Assembly: GCA_946644025.1 (NCBI GenBank)
Contig: CAMPCG010000150.1
Location: forward strand, 1-7,101
Source of the DNA: an uncultured Prevotellaceae bacterium
GTDB taxonomy: Bacteria > Bacteroidota > Bacteroidia > Bacteroidales > Bacteroidaceae
Length of the DNA stretch: 7,101 nucleotides
Direction of reading: 5' to 3'
The notes under the pieces were generated by a model that was given only the letters and a program-made list of their open reading frames with translations, did no database searches and was not told the origin of the DNA. Every line of letters begins with the position of its first letter. Position 1 is the first letter of the stretch. This document shows, piece after piece, positions 1-6,076 of the stretch. The position numbers were made by a program, and so were the translations under genes.

Positions 1-368
1 TTGTATTTGGTGCGGAAAATCATGTCTTCCTCGTTCGAGAGGTACGACTGGCTGCGGCGCTGCCCTTTCTGGTTGTAGACGGTCTTGAGCCGTTCGAGGA
101 TGCTTCCCCGTCCGGCGTTGGCGTGGTTGTCGGCCTCGTACATTATGGAGAGGACGTTCTTCACTTCCCCGTGCAGACCGTCGCGCTGGCAGTCGGACAG
201 CTGCTCGGGCATACGCTGTTCATTTTTCTGAGGTGCGTTGGGGCGGCGCTGTACTGCCTGGGTCGGTCGGTCGTTGATGCGGCCACGCAGGTTGTCGTTG
301 TTTTGGGCGGCCAAACAACCTGCAAATCCCAAGAATACGGCGATCGCCAGAACTTGCTTATTTTTCAT
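1..368 (-). CDS. Exported protein of unknown function, N-terminal part (3' end outside window)
   Basis: The frame is open from an ATG at 368-366 to the left edge of the window, giving 122 residues and no stop. The first 21 residues form an export signal: a basic start (MKNKQ) and a hydrophobic core (residues 6-17). They are followed either by a lipobox-like FAGC (Cys18) or by a signal peptidase I site of the form LAA|QNN. I cannot decide between lipoprotein and secreted or periplasmic protein. Residues 25-60 are polar, rich in Arg, Gln, Asn and Pro, and probably a disordered linker. From about residue 64 (DGLHGEVKNV) an ordered domain seems to begin, with Tyr/Gly-spaced segments such as VYNQKGQRR that resemble short beta-repeats. 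I do not recognise the family. The gene is divergent from the symporter gene and has its own -7 box about 65 bp upstream. The start is the only good one after the promoter. That the gene is real is well supported; its function is unknown. Confidence 0.8.
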   Translation of the reverse strand, partial: MKNKQVLAIAVFLGFAGCLAAQNNDNLRGRINDRPTQAVQRRPNAPQKNEQRMPEQLSDCQRDGLHGEVKNVLSIMYEADNHANAGRGSILERLKTVYNQKGQRRSQSYLSNEEDMIFRTKY

Positions 369-432
369 AATATTCTTTATACTAATATGTTGTACTGACT
401 TTTTGATGTATTTGAACGTATTTTTGCGAGTT

Positions 433-440
433 CAAAGTTA
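433..440 (-). promoter_or_regulatory. Bacteroidota -7 box (TAACTTTG) for the gene at 1-368
   Basis: Read on the minus strand, positions 440-433 spell TAACTTTG, a perfect match to the Bacteroidota -7 consensus TAnnTTTG. It lies about 65 bp upstream of the ATG at 368. A T-rich run lies near the expected -33 position, but there is no clean TTTG element. The AT-rich stretch between the box and the ATG would be the leader, and no Shine-Dalgarno sequence is visible in it. Confidence 0.5.
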
Positions 441-470
441 CGAAAAAAAACGGAAATGGGAAAAATTTAG

Positions 471-480
471 TATCTTTGCA
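471..480 (+). promoter_or_regulatory. Bacteroidota -7 box (TATCTTTGCA) for the symporter operon
   Basis: TATCTTTGCA matches the consensus TAnnTTTG with the frequent CA extension and lies 24 bp upstream of the symporter ATG at 505. Transcription would begin roughly 5-10 bp after the box, so the leader is short and A-rich. No TTTG-type -33 element is seen about 20 bp upstream, where the sequence is an A/G-rich run instead. The match to the -7 box is direct; promoter activity is inferred. Confidence 0.65.
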
Positions 481-487
481 CTGCAAA
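475..487. repeat. Inverted repeat TTTGCA-c-TGCAAA overlapping the -7 box
   Basis: Positions 475-480 (TTTGCA) and 482-487 (TGCAAA) are a perfect 6-bp inverted repeat around a single C. The left arm is the 3' half of the -7 box. The right arm covers the expected transcription start region. It could be an operator half-site pair or a chance palindrome formed by the promoter consensus and the A-rich leader. A regulatory role is inference only. Confidence 0.3.
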
Positions 488-504
488 AAAAATTTAAACG
501 TGCA

Positions 505-1962
505 ATGGAAAGTGTTGTCTTAATCTGTTTTGTGGCTTACACGGTGCTGCTTTTTGCGGTGATGTGGCTCTCCTCGCGCAAGTCGGCGGGCAATGATGCC
601 TTTTTCCGTGGGCAGCGCAAGTCGCCGTGGCTGGTGGTGGCTTACGGCATGATCGGGGCTTCGCTTTCCGGGGTGACGTTCCTTTCGGTGCCGGGAGGGG
701 TGTACTACGGCCAGTTCACCTATATGCCCCTGGTGTTCGGCTATGTGCTGGGCTATGCGGTCATCGCCCTTGTGCTGCTGCCGTTGTATTACAGGCTCAG
801 CCTCACCTCGATCTATAGCTATCTCGAGCAGCGTTTCGGTGTCGCTTCCGAGCGGACCGGAGCCCTCTTTTTCATTATCTCCCGCCTCATGGGGTCGGCG
901 CTGCGCATGTATTTGGTGGTCTTTGTGCTTTACGAGTTTGTCTTCAGGGGATGGGGCGTGCCCTTCTGGGCTATCGCGGTGGTGTTCATCTGCATCATCC
1001 TGCTCTACACTTTCCGTGGCGGAGTGAAGACGGTGGTGTGGACCGACATGCTGCAGACCACCTTCCTGCTCCTTGCCGCCATCGCCACTGTGGTGGCCAT
1101 TCTCCACGAGATGGACATCTCCCTGGCGCAGCTGCTCCGCCGTTCGGCCGAGGCGGGTTATACCCGCGTCTTCGAGACCGACCCCACTGCCGGCAAGTAT
1201 TACTGGAAGCAAATCCTTAGCGGCATGTTCATCACCATCACCATGACGGGTCTCGACCAGGACATGATGCAGAAGAACCTCACCTGTAAGAATCTGCGCG
1301 ATGCCCAGAAGAATGTGATGACCAGCAGCCTGTTGTTCATTGTCGTCAATCTGATTTTCCTCTGCCTGGGTGCCGCGCTGATTGCCTACGCTCAGAGCAC
1401 CGGGTTCGAGCTGCCTGTGGATGCCAAGGGGCTTGTCATGGGCGACAAGATTTTCCCCTCCGTGGCTTTCCATCTTAGCACCTTCACCGCGGTGGTGTTC
1501 ATCCTCGGCATGGTGGCGGCGGGCTATTCCAGCGCCGACGGCACGCTGACGGCGTTGACTACCACTTTCTGCTACGATTTCCTTGGGTTCGACCGCCGCG
1601 AGGAGTCCCGGTCGTCGGTGCGTCTGCGCCGCTGGGTGCATGTGGGCTTCGCCCTGCTCTACCTGCTGGTGATTATCGCCTTCCGTCCGTTCCACAACCA
1701 GTCGCTTATCGACACCCTCTTCGACATCGCCGGTTTCACCTACGGCCCGCTGCTGGGTCTCTACACCTTCGGTCTCTTCACCAAGCGGAAGGTGCGCGAC
1801 CGCTGGGTGCCGCTGGTCGCGGTGCTGGCCCCCGTGCTCTCGTTTGCTTTGAAGAAGTATATGCCCCTGTGGACAGGCTACCATTTCGGGTTTGAGATTC
1901 TGCTAGTCAACGGACTGCTCACCTTCATCGGTCTGATGGCCATCAGGGTGAAGGAGAAATAG
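505..1962 (+). CDS. Sodium:solute symporter (SSS/SLC5 family)
   Basis: This 485-residue inner-membrane protein has hydrophobic segments along its whole length, consistent with the roughly 13-helix SSS fold, and the family's usual size. Family marks are visible. GASLSGVTFLSVPGG at residues 51-65 is the conserved unwound first core helix. GGVKTVVWTDMLQ follows the fifth or sixth hydrophobic segment. Ser342-Ser343 in AAGYSSADGTLTAL correspond to the paired serines of the Na2 sodium site in vSGLT-like transporters. The family moves a small solute (sugar, sialic acid, amino acid, proline, pantothenate or similar) into the cell with Na+. The substrate cannot be read from the sequence. I chose ATG 505 because it directly follows the -7 box and starts a hydrophobic helix; an in-frame extension back to 238 would run through the promoter and the divergent gene. 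It is the first gene of a likely operon, 32 bp ahead of the DUF4831 gene. Confidence 0.93.
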   Translation: MESVVLICFVAYTVLLFAVMWLSSRKSAGNDAFFRGQRKSPWLVVAYGMIGASLSGVTFLSVPGGVYYGQFTYMPLVFGYVLGYAVIALVLLPLYYRLSLTSIYSYLEQRFGVASERTGALFFIISRLMGSALRMYLVVFVLYEFVFRGWGVPFWAIAVVFICIILLYTFRGGVKTVVWTDMLQTTFLLLAAIATVVAILHEMDISLAQLLRRSAEAGYTRVFETDPTAGKYYWKQILSGMFITITMTGLDQDMMQKNLTCKNLRDAQKNVMTSSLLFIVVNLIFLCLGAALIAYAQSTGFELPVDAKGLVMGDKIFPSVAFHLSTFTAVVFILGMVAAGYSSADGTLTALTTTFCYDFLGFDRREESRSSVRLRRWVHVGFALLYLLVIIAFRPFHNQSLIDTLFDIAGFTYGPLLGLYTFGLFTKRKVRDRWVPLVAVLAPVLSFALKKYMPLWTGYHFGFEILLVNGLLTFIGLMAIRVKEK

Positions 1963-1994
1963 AATGTATTCATTGAAATAAATATTGTATAGAT

Positions 1995-3125
1995 ATGTTT
2001 CGTAAACTGCCATTCCTTTTTGCCGCAACGGCTTTGCTGTGGGGGTGCTATTCGGTCACCCCGGTCAGCGGCGACAACGGTGTGATGGGCGAGGGTGTGT
2101 TCTATTCCCTGCCCCGTACACAGATTTGTGTCGATGTCACCTACCAGTATTATGATTTGAAAGATGCTGTCTTCAGCGAGTATGCCTCCGAGATGCTCGC
2201 GCTGGACAATTTTGATGTCGACAAGCCTTACCGCATCCAGAATGTGTCGTCGTCCTATACCGTCGTCGCCGACCCCGACAATTACTATCTGGTCACCCCC
2301 AGCGGCATCTCCGTGCAGGTGGACAACCGCCATCTGCTCTGCGCCGTGGGCATGACCCCCAAGGAGGTGTCCGAGCAGCTGGGACCCGCCATGCAGGTCA
2401 ATCAGCTCACCGACGGCGATGCCAAGCTGGTGCTGCATAACGCCACCGCCGACAAGATGCTGCCCACCTACAACCTCTACGACCGCACAGACACTTTCTA
2501 TGTGCGTGGCGACCGTCCCGGCCAGCCTACGGGTCTCTCCACTAAGAAGGCTCCCCGCTCGCTGCGCCAGCGTGCCCAGCGTGCCGCCGAGGAGATTGCC
2601 GAGCTCGAGGACACCCGCGCCGACATCGCCCTCTCCGACCGCTATACACCCGAGGGGAAACGCGAGCTGCTCCACCAGCTGGAGGAGAAGGAGGCTGTCC
2701 TCCTGGCTCAGTTCATCGGCAAGCCTGTCGTCGAGACCGTCCATTTCTTCATCGACCCCAAGCCCGCCAGCAGCGCCAAGGACTCGGTGCAGCAGTTTGT
2801 CCTCTTCTACTTCTCGCGCAGCGAGGGGATCTGCGAGAGCGACGACTACGATGCCCTCCCCGTGGTCTGCACCCTGCGTCCCGACAAGACCATGCAGCAG
2901 GTGCGCGCTTTCAGCCGCCATCCCAAGCGGCTCGCCTTCTTCTCCAAGCACAACTTCCAGTACCGTCTGCCCTCCCTGGCGCAGATGAAGCTGTCGTGCG
3001 AGCTCTTCGACTATCAGGTGACGCTCCCCGTTGCCCAGTTCGGCCCGGTGGTCGATTTGCCCCATCGCCATTTCAAGGCCCTGTTCGACCCAACTACCGG
3101 CGCCATTGTTTATTTTGAGAATTGA
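1995..3125 (+). CDS. DUF4831 family lipoprotein
   Basis: The product has 376 residues. It begins with an export signal (MFRKLPFLFAATALLWGC) ending in a lipobox-like LWGC, so Cys18 is probably lipidated and the protein sits in the periplasm or outer membrane. After it come GEGVFYSLPRTQICVDVTY (residues 32-50), DKPYRIQNV (76-84) and a central helical, charged stretch (about 187-243) ending in LLAQFIGKPVVETV. This order and these phrases match what I recall of DUF4831, a Bacteroidota-restricted family of about 350 residues with no known function. No catalytic motif is evident. Cys45 and Cys116 are further cysteines in the exported part. The gene lies 32 bp after the symporter gene on the same strand with no promoter visible between them, so co-transcription is likely, but a functional link to transport is only a guess. 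Its last codons and stop are made by a heptamer repeat. Confidence 0.85.
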   Translation: MFRKLPFLFAATALLWGCYSVTPVSGDNGVMGEGVFYSLPRTQICVDVTYQYYDLKDAVFSEYASEMLALDNFDVDKPYRIQNVSSSYTVVADPDNYYLVTPSGISVQVDNRHLLCAVGMTPKEVSEQLGPAMQVNQLTDGDAKLVLHNATADKMLPTYNLYDRTDTFYVRGDRPGQPTGLSTKKAPRSLRQRAQRAAEEIAELEDTRADIALSDRYTPEGKRELLHQLEEKEAVLLAQFIGKPVVETVHFFIDPKPASSAKDSVQQFVLFYFSRSEGICESDDYDALPVVCTLRPDKTMQQVRAFSRHPKRLAFFSKHNFQYRLPSLAQMKLSCELFDYQVTLPVAQFGPVVDLPHRHFKALFDPTTGAIVYFEN

Positions 3126-3142
3126 GAGTTGAGAATTGAGAA
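3115..3142 (+). repeat. Four tandem copies of the heptamer TTGAGAN
   Basis: Positions 3115-3142 read TTGAGAA, TTGAGAG, TTGAGAA, TTGAGAA, with no interruption. The first copy and the start of the second encode the last residues of the DUF4831 protein, and the TGA of the second copy (3123-3125) is that gene's stop codon. Because 7 is not a multiple of 3, three successive copies put a TGA in all three plus-strand frames. The array is followed by an AT-rich gap before rnz. Confidence 0.85.
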
Positions 3143-3162
3143 GCCTTCAAGCAATAAATTAT

Positions 3163-3168
3163 AAGAGG
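3163..3168 (+). promoter_or_regulatory. rnz: Possible ribosome binding site (AAGAGG) for the GTG start of rnz
   Basis: AAGAGG lies 10 nt upstream of the GTG at 3179 and resembles a weak Shine-Dalgarno sequence. It supports the GTG start, for which the frame offers no alternative: an in-frame TAA at 3155-3157 closes it upstream and no ATG, GTG or TTG occurs between. Bacteroidota depend little on such sites, so its strength is uncertain. Confidence 0.3.
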
Positions 3169-3178
3169 TTGTCATAAG

Positions 3179-3976
3179 GTGAATTTCTACACGACCATAC
3201 TCGGCTCCGGTGCCGCACTGCCTACCGTCGCCCGCCACTGCAGCGGACAGGTGGTGAACGTCAACGGCTTCAGGATGCTCTTCGACTGCGGCGAGAACAC
3301 CCAGACCCAGCTCCGCGTCTATCACCAGAAGATGCAGGGCATCTCGCACATCTGCCTCACCCACCTCCACGGCGACCATTTCTTCGGGCTCCCCGGACTA
3401 GTGAGCAGCATGCACCTCTGCGGACGGCAGCAGCCTGTCGACGTCTACGCTCCCGCCGGCATCCGCGACGCCATGAACCTGCTGATGCAGGTCTCCGGGA
3501 GTCATATCGAGTTCGAGCTCAACTACCACGAGCTCTCGTTCACCGAGGGCATCCAGCTGCTTTTCGAGTCGCCATTGTGCCGCGTGTATGCCTTCCCGCT
3601 GCTCCATTCCGTCCCCACCTACGGCTATCTTGTCGAGGAGAAACCCCGCGGCAAGAACCCCGTCCGCCGCTACGCCTATTGCACCGACACCACCTACGAC
3701 GAGCGTTTCCTCCCCTATATCGAGGGGGTGAACCTGCTGTGCATGGAGAGCACCTTCGACCACTCTTTCGACAGTGTGGCACGCGAGAAGCTGCATTGCA
3801 CCACCGTCATGGCGGCCACGATGGCAAAGAAGGCTAATGTGGGACAGTTGCTGCTGACGCATATCAGCGCCCGCTTCAAGGAGCCGGAGAAGCTGCTGGC
3901 CGAGGCGCAGGCCATTTTCCCCGCCACGCTCATTGCCGCCGACGGCGATACGCACGAGGTGCGCTACCGCTCCTGA
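3179..3976 (+). CDS. rnz: Ribonuclease Z (tRNase Z), short form lacking the usual exosite arm
   Basis: This metallo-beta-lactamase-fold endonuclease removes the 3' trailer of tRNA precursors in the cytoplasm. Its 265 residues begin with the typical ILGSGAALPT (7-16) and FDCGENTQTQLR (35-46). Metal ligands are all present: HLHGDH at 62-67 (His62, His64, Asp66, His67), His143 in PLLHSVPTYGYL, Asp170 in YCTDT and His228 in THISARF. Glu190 in ESTF matches the conserved acid of the HEAT motif, but the residue before it is Met189 where most relatives have His. The protein is about 40 residues shorter than Bacteroides RNase Z as I recall it. The missing part lies between His143 and Asp170, where the tRNA-gripping flexible arm should be; only a short basic stretch (KPRGKNPVRR) remains. 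The start is GTG, 53 bp after the DUF4831 gene. The 3' end overlaps trmO by 13 bp on the opposite strand. Confidence 0.93.
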   Translation: MNFYTTILGSGAALPTVARHCSGQVVNVNGFRMLFDCGENTQTQLRVYHQKMQGISHICLTHLHGDHFFGLPGLVSSMHLCGRQQPVDVYAPAGIRDAMNLLMQVSGSHIEFELNYHELSFTEGIQLLFESPLCRVYAFPLLHSVPTYGYLVEEKPRGKNPVRRYAYCTDTTYDERFLPYIEGVNLLCMESTFDHSFDSVAREKLHCTTVMAATMAKKANVGQLLLTHISARFKEPEKLLAEAQAIFPATLIAADGDTHEVRYRS

Positions 3977-4662
3977 GCGGCTTCGTCGTCGTGACGCTTC
4001 GGGTCGATACGCTCCACCACTGCCGTCCGTCCGGTCACTCTGAATTTGATTTCACACCCGCCGTATTCCATTCCGTACAGCCGTCCGGGGTCGTGCTGGT
4101 ACTGCGGCCGTGGGTCGTGGGCGAGCAACGCTGTCAGACTTGGCCGCAATGCAGGCGGAAGGACCTCCAGCAGCTCCTGCGGGCATTGCACCTCGAGCAG
4201 GGAGTCGGCAGCCTGTGGGGCGAAACCGCTTCGGGCGTCGGGATGGCTGTCGGTATAGGGCAGGTAAGGCTTGATGTCGTAGATGGGAGTGCCGTCCATC
4301 AGGTCGGCTCCCGTCACATGCAGCACGGCACCCAGGGTGGCATGCTGCTCGATGGCTGTCAGCCGCACCGACGACAGTCCCAGGGCGTTCGGACGGAAGG
4401 GACTGCGAGTGGCGAAAACCCCCATGCGGCGGTTCCCTCCCAGCCGTGGCGGCCGGACGGTGGGCGACCAACCCTGCCTCACCGCTTCGCTGAACTGCCA
4501 GATGAGCCAGATGTACTCGAAATCCTCCAGTCCCCTCACCGCTTCGGGCACCCGGTATTCGGGCTCGAAGACGATGCGTGCCGGGGTGTCGACGATGCCC
4601 GCCTGACGCGGGATGCCGAACTTGGTGGCAAAACAGCTCTCTATATGGGCAATGGGGTGCAT
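3964..4662 (-). CDS. trmO: tRNA (t6A37) N6-methyltransferase TrmO (TsaA/YaeB family)
   Basis: The 232 residues match E. coli TrmO in length (about 235). TrmO uses S-adenosylmethionine to turn t6A37 into m6t6A37 in threonine tRNA. The N-terminal TsaA beta-barrel is plain: GIPRQAG (16-22), LEDFEYIWLIWQF (45-57), PPRLGGNRRMGVFATRSPFRPN (71-92, the most conserved core), ADLMDGTPIYDIKPYLPY (119-136) and DSHPDARSGF (138-147). The smaller C-terminal domain follows, ending in EYGGCEIKFRVTGRTAVV. I chose ATG 4662 because MHPIAHIESCFATKFGIPRQ is the normal beginning of the family; a longer in-frame reading to 4764 would overlap the PAP2 gene and carries no family sequence. It is the last gene of the minus-strand operon, 14 nt after the PAP2 stop. 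Its final codons overlap the end of rnz, another tRNA-processing gene. Confidence 0.93.
   Translation of the reverse strand: MHPIAHIESCFATKFGIPRQAGIVDTPARIVFEPEYRVPEAVRGLEDFEYIWLIWQFSEAVRQGWSPTVRPPRLGGNRRMGVFATRSPFRPNALGLSSVRLTAIEQHATLGAVLHVTGADLMDGTPIYDIKPYLPYTDSHPDARSGFAPQAADSLLEVQCPQELLEVLPPALRPSLTALLAHDPRPQYQHDPGRLYGMEYGGCEIKFRVTGRTAVVERIDPKRHDDEAAQER
3967..3980. repeat. Inverted repeat CCGCTC-CT-GAGCGG across the rnz/trmO convergent overlap
   Basis: Positions 3967-3972 and 3975-3980 are perfect 6-bp inverted arms around CT. In RNA the likely form is a 5-bp GC-rich stem with a 4-nt loop. It contains the rnz stop codon (3974-3976), and on the other strand directly precedes the trmO stop (TAG at 3966-3964). 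No T-tract follows on either strand, so it is not a classical intrinsic terminator. It could still pause or terminate transcription from both sides. Confidence 0.4.
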
Positions 4663-4676
4663 CGTGTGCTGTGCTT

Positions 4677-5357
4677 TTAGAACTGTAGGTAAGGGGCCAG
4701 CCAGTACATCAACGAGGTGCTCAGAATCCCCAGTCCGGCACCTGCCAGCACGTCGCTGGCCCAATGCCGGTTGTTATACATGCGCAGCAGACCCACGCCT
4801 GTCGCCACGGCATATCCTGTGATGGCGATGGCGGGATACTCCTCGCCATACTCCCGTCGCAGCATTTCCGCGCCGAAGAAGGCGGTCATCGTATGCCCCG
4901 AGGGGAAGCTGGTGAACACCCCCGGATAGGGGCGCTCCCTACAGATGGTGTATTTCAAGCCGTTGGAGAACAGCACGGTGAACAGGGCGCTTCCGGCTCC
5001 CAGGCACACCATGTCGCGCCAGTTGTGGCGGCTCTCCAGTCCGCAGGCTTTCAGCAGCACCACCGACGAGATGGGGACGTACTGCAGGAGGTTCTCCGCC
5101 TCGTACCGCTTGTGGCCGTCCAGCTGCAGCCAGTCGCGCAGCTGGATGTCGATGTTGTCGTGGAGCGACGGGGAGGAGGCCACGGTAGCCCCTCCCGCCA
5201 GCAGCAGGGTGGGGGCCACGGTCTGGCCCCACGTCAGCCGGTGGTCGTAGTGACACGTCAGGCAGTCGCTGCGCTGCCCCGCTGCCGCCAAGGGCCGCAG
5301 GACCGTCGCCAGCAGCAGCACGCCGAGCAGCGTGGTGTGTATATGGCTTTTCGTCAT
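4677..5357 (-). CDS. PAP2 superfamily phosphatase with N-terminal signal peptide
   Basis: The protein has 226 residues. An export signal (hydrophobic from about residue 8 to 26, ending AAAGQ) is followed by a periplasmic stretch and then hydrophobic segments around 47-60, 93-105, 117-134, 176-191 and 203-220. The three PAP2 motifs are complete: KYTICRERP (135-143, KX6RP), PSGH (152-155) and RMYNNRHWASD (192-202, RX5HX3D), with catalytic His155 and His198. Such enzymes remove phosphate from membrane or periplasmic substrates such as phosphatidate, undecaprenyl diphosphate or lipid A; the exact substrate is not readable here. ATG 5357 forms an ATGA overlap with the comB stop, which indicates translational coupling; an ATG two codons upstream (5363) is the alternative. 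Just after the signal peptide lies CLTCH (32-36), a CxxCH motif unusual for this family. The gene ends 14 nt before trmO. Confidence 0.9.
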   Translation of the reverse strand: MTKSHIHTTLLGVLLLATVLRPLAAAGQRSDCLTCHYDHRLTWGQTVAPTLLLAGGATVASSPSLHDNIDIQLRDWLQLDGHKRYEAENLLQYVPISSVVLLKACGLESRHNWRDMVCLGAGSALFTVLFSNGLKYTICRERPYPGVFTSFPSGHTMTAFFGAEMLRREYGEEYPAIAITGYAVATGVGLLRMYNNRHWASDVLAGAGLGILSTSLMYWLAPYLQF

Positions 5358-6076
5358 CTGCATGTCAGTACTCCGTTGTTCAGCTGCGGCACCACGGGAC
5401 AGGTGTTGCACTTGAAGGCGAAGAGGATGTCCGCTTCGGCGCCGAATCCTATCAGCCGCTGCACATGGCTGGCGTGGCGCAGGCTGTAGGTGTAGGGGTC
5501 GCCCTGGCAGGCGTCCCACAGGGCCACGGCCATCGCCACGGCGTCGTGGTGGCTCGTGTATAGGCCGCTGGACAGCAGCCGCCGGCATAGGGCGCCGGCA
5601 AAGAGGGTGTCCTCAATCGAGAAGTCGTTCTTCCACCCGCTGCAGAGGATCACCAGGTCCTGGGGCTGGGCGAGCAGCCGCTCCGAGAGGGCGTCGATAT
5701 TGGCGAAACAGCCCACCAGCGTGCGGTCGGCGTCACCTCCGCGCAGGATGGAGACGGTGCCGTTGGTGGTGCTGTAGGCGATGCGCTTGCCGTGGAGGTC
5801 GGTGGACATGTATTCCGTTGGGGAGTTGCCATACTCGGCGTCGCCAATTTTCCTGCCTCCGCGCTCGGCGGCCCGCAGGTAGCCCTGTGCGCGGTAGGGT
5901 TCCAAGGCCTCGAGGCTGTCAAGGGGCACGATGCACTCCGCGCCCGCCTGGAAAGCGGCGCAGATGGCCGTGGTGGCCCTCAGCACATCGACGGCCACAG
6001 TGGTATGCCCCTGCTTGAGGGTGCGCCACTCGTAGAGGGCGGGGGTCAGCGAAAGCTCAATCTGTGAAACACTCAT
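5354..6076 (-). CDS. comB: ComB-type 2-phosphosulfolactate phosphatase
   Basis: The 240 residues are the family's normal length and carry its conserved blocks: VDVLRATTA (29-37), AERGGRKI (70-77), GNSPTEY (83-89), STTNGT (102-107), and CSGWKNDFSIEDTLFAGAL (145-163). In methanogenic archaea ComB removes phosphate from 2-phosphosulfolactate to give sulfolactate, a step toward coenzyme M. Homologues are common in bacteria that make no coenzyme M, including Bacteroidota, where the true substrate is unsettled. It is predicted to be cytoplasmic and Mg2+-dependent. ATG 6076 gives the usual N-terminus (MSVSQIELSLTPALYEW); the upstream in-frame extension to 6223 is the overlapping lipoprotein gene in another frame. 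It begins 20 bp inside that gene and ends in an ATGA overlap with the PAP2 phosphatase. No other coenzyme M gene (comA, comC) is in the window. Confidence 0.92.
   Translation of the reverse strand: MSVSQIELSLTPALYEWRTLKQGHTTVAVDVLRATTAICAAFQAGAECIVPLDSLEALEPYRAQGYLRAAERGGRKIGDAEYGNSPTEYMSTDLHGKRIAYSTTNGTVSILRGGDADRTLVGCFANIDALSERLLAQPQDLVILCSGWKNDFSIEDTLFAGALCRRLLSSGLYTSHHDAVAMAVALWDACQGDPYTYSLRHASHVQRLIGFGAEADILFAFKCNTCPVVPQLNNGVLTCR

Noticed and set aside
238..504. Upstream in-frame extension of the symporter gene
   Set aside because: It would cover the -7 box and the divergent exported-protein gene and adds 89 residues with no counterpart in SSS proteins. ATG 505 gives the normal N-terminus.
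520..1884. 454-codon open frame on the minus strand opposite the symporter
   Set aside because: It is the antisense of a well-recognised SSS gene. Its translation is rich in His, Gln, Glu and Gly with no domain, as expected from GC-rich codon use on the other strand.
1878..3071. 397-codon open frame on the minus strand opposite the DUF4831 gene
   Set aside because: Shadow frame with low-complexity Gly/Val/Leu/His composition. The plus-strand frame has a lipoprotein signal and family match.
3115..3142. Heptamer array as a CRISPR or transposon end
   Set aside because: Units are 7 bp with no spacers, no inverted terminal copies and no target-site duplication visible.
3991..4680. 229-codon plus-strand open frame opposite trmO
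   Set aside because: trmO on the minus strand has complete family motifs, and this frame shows none.
5358..5588. N-terminal extension of the PAP2 phosphatase
   Set aside because: This part is the out-of-frame reading of comB (Pro/Arg/Ala-rich), and the signal peptide begins at 5357 or 5363. The similar extensions of comB (to 6223) and trmO (to 4764) were rejected for the same reason.
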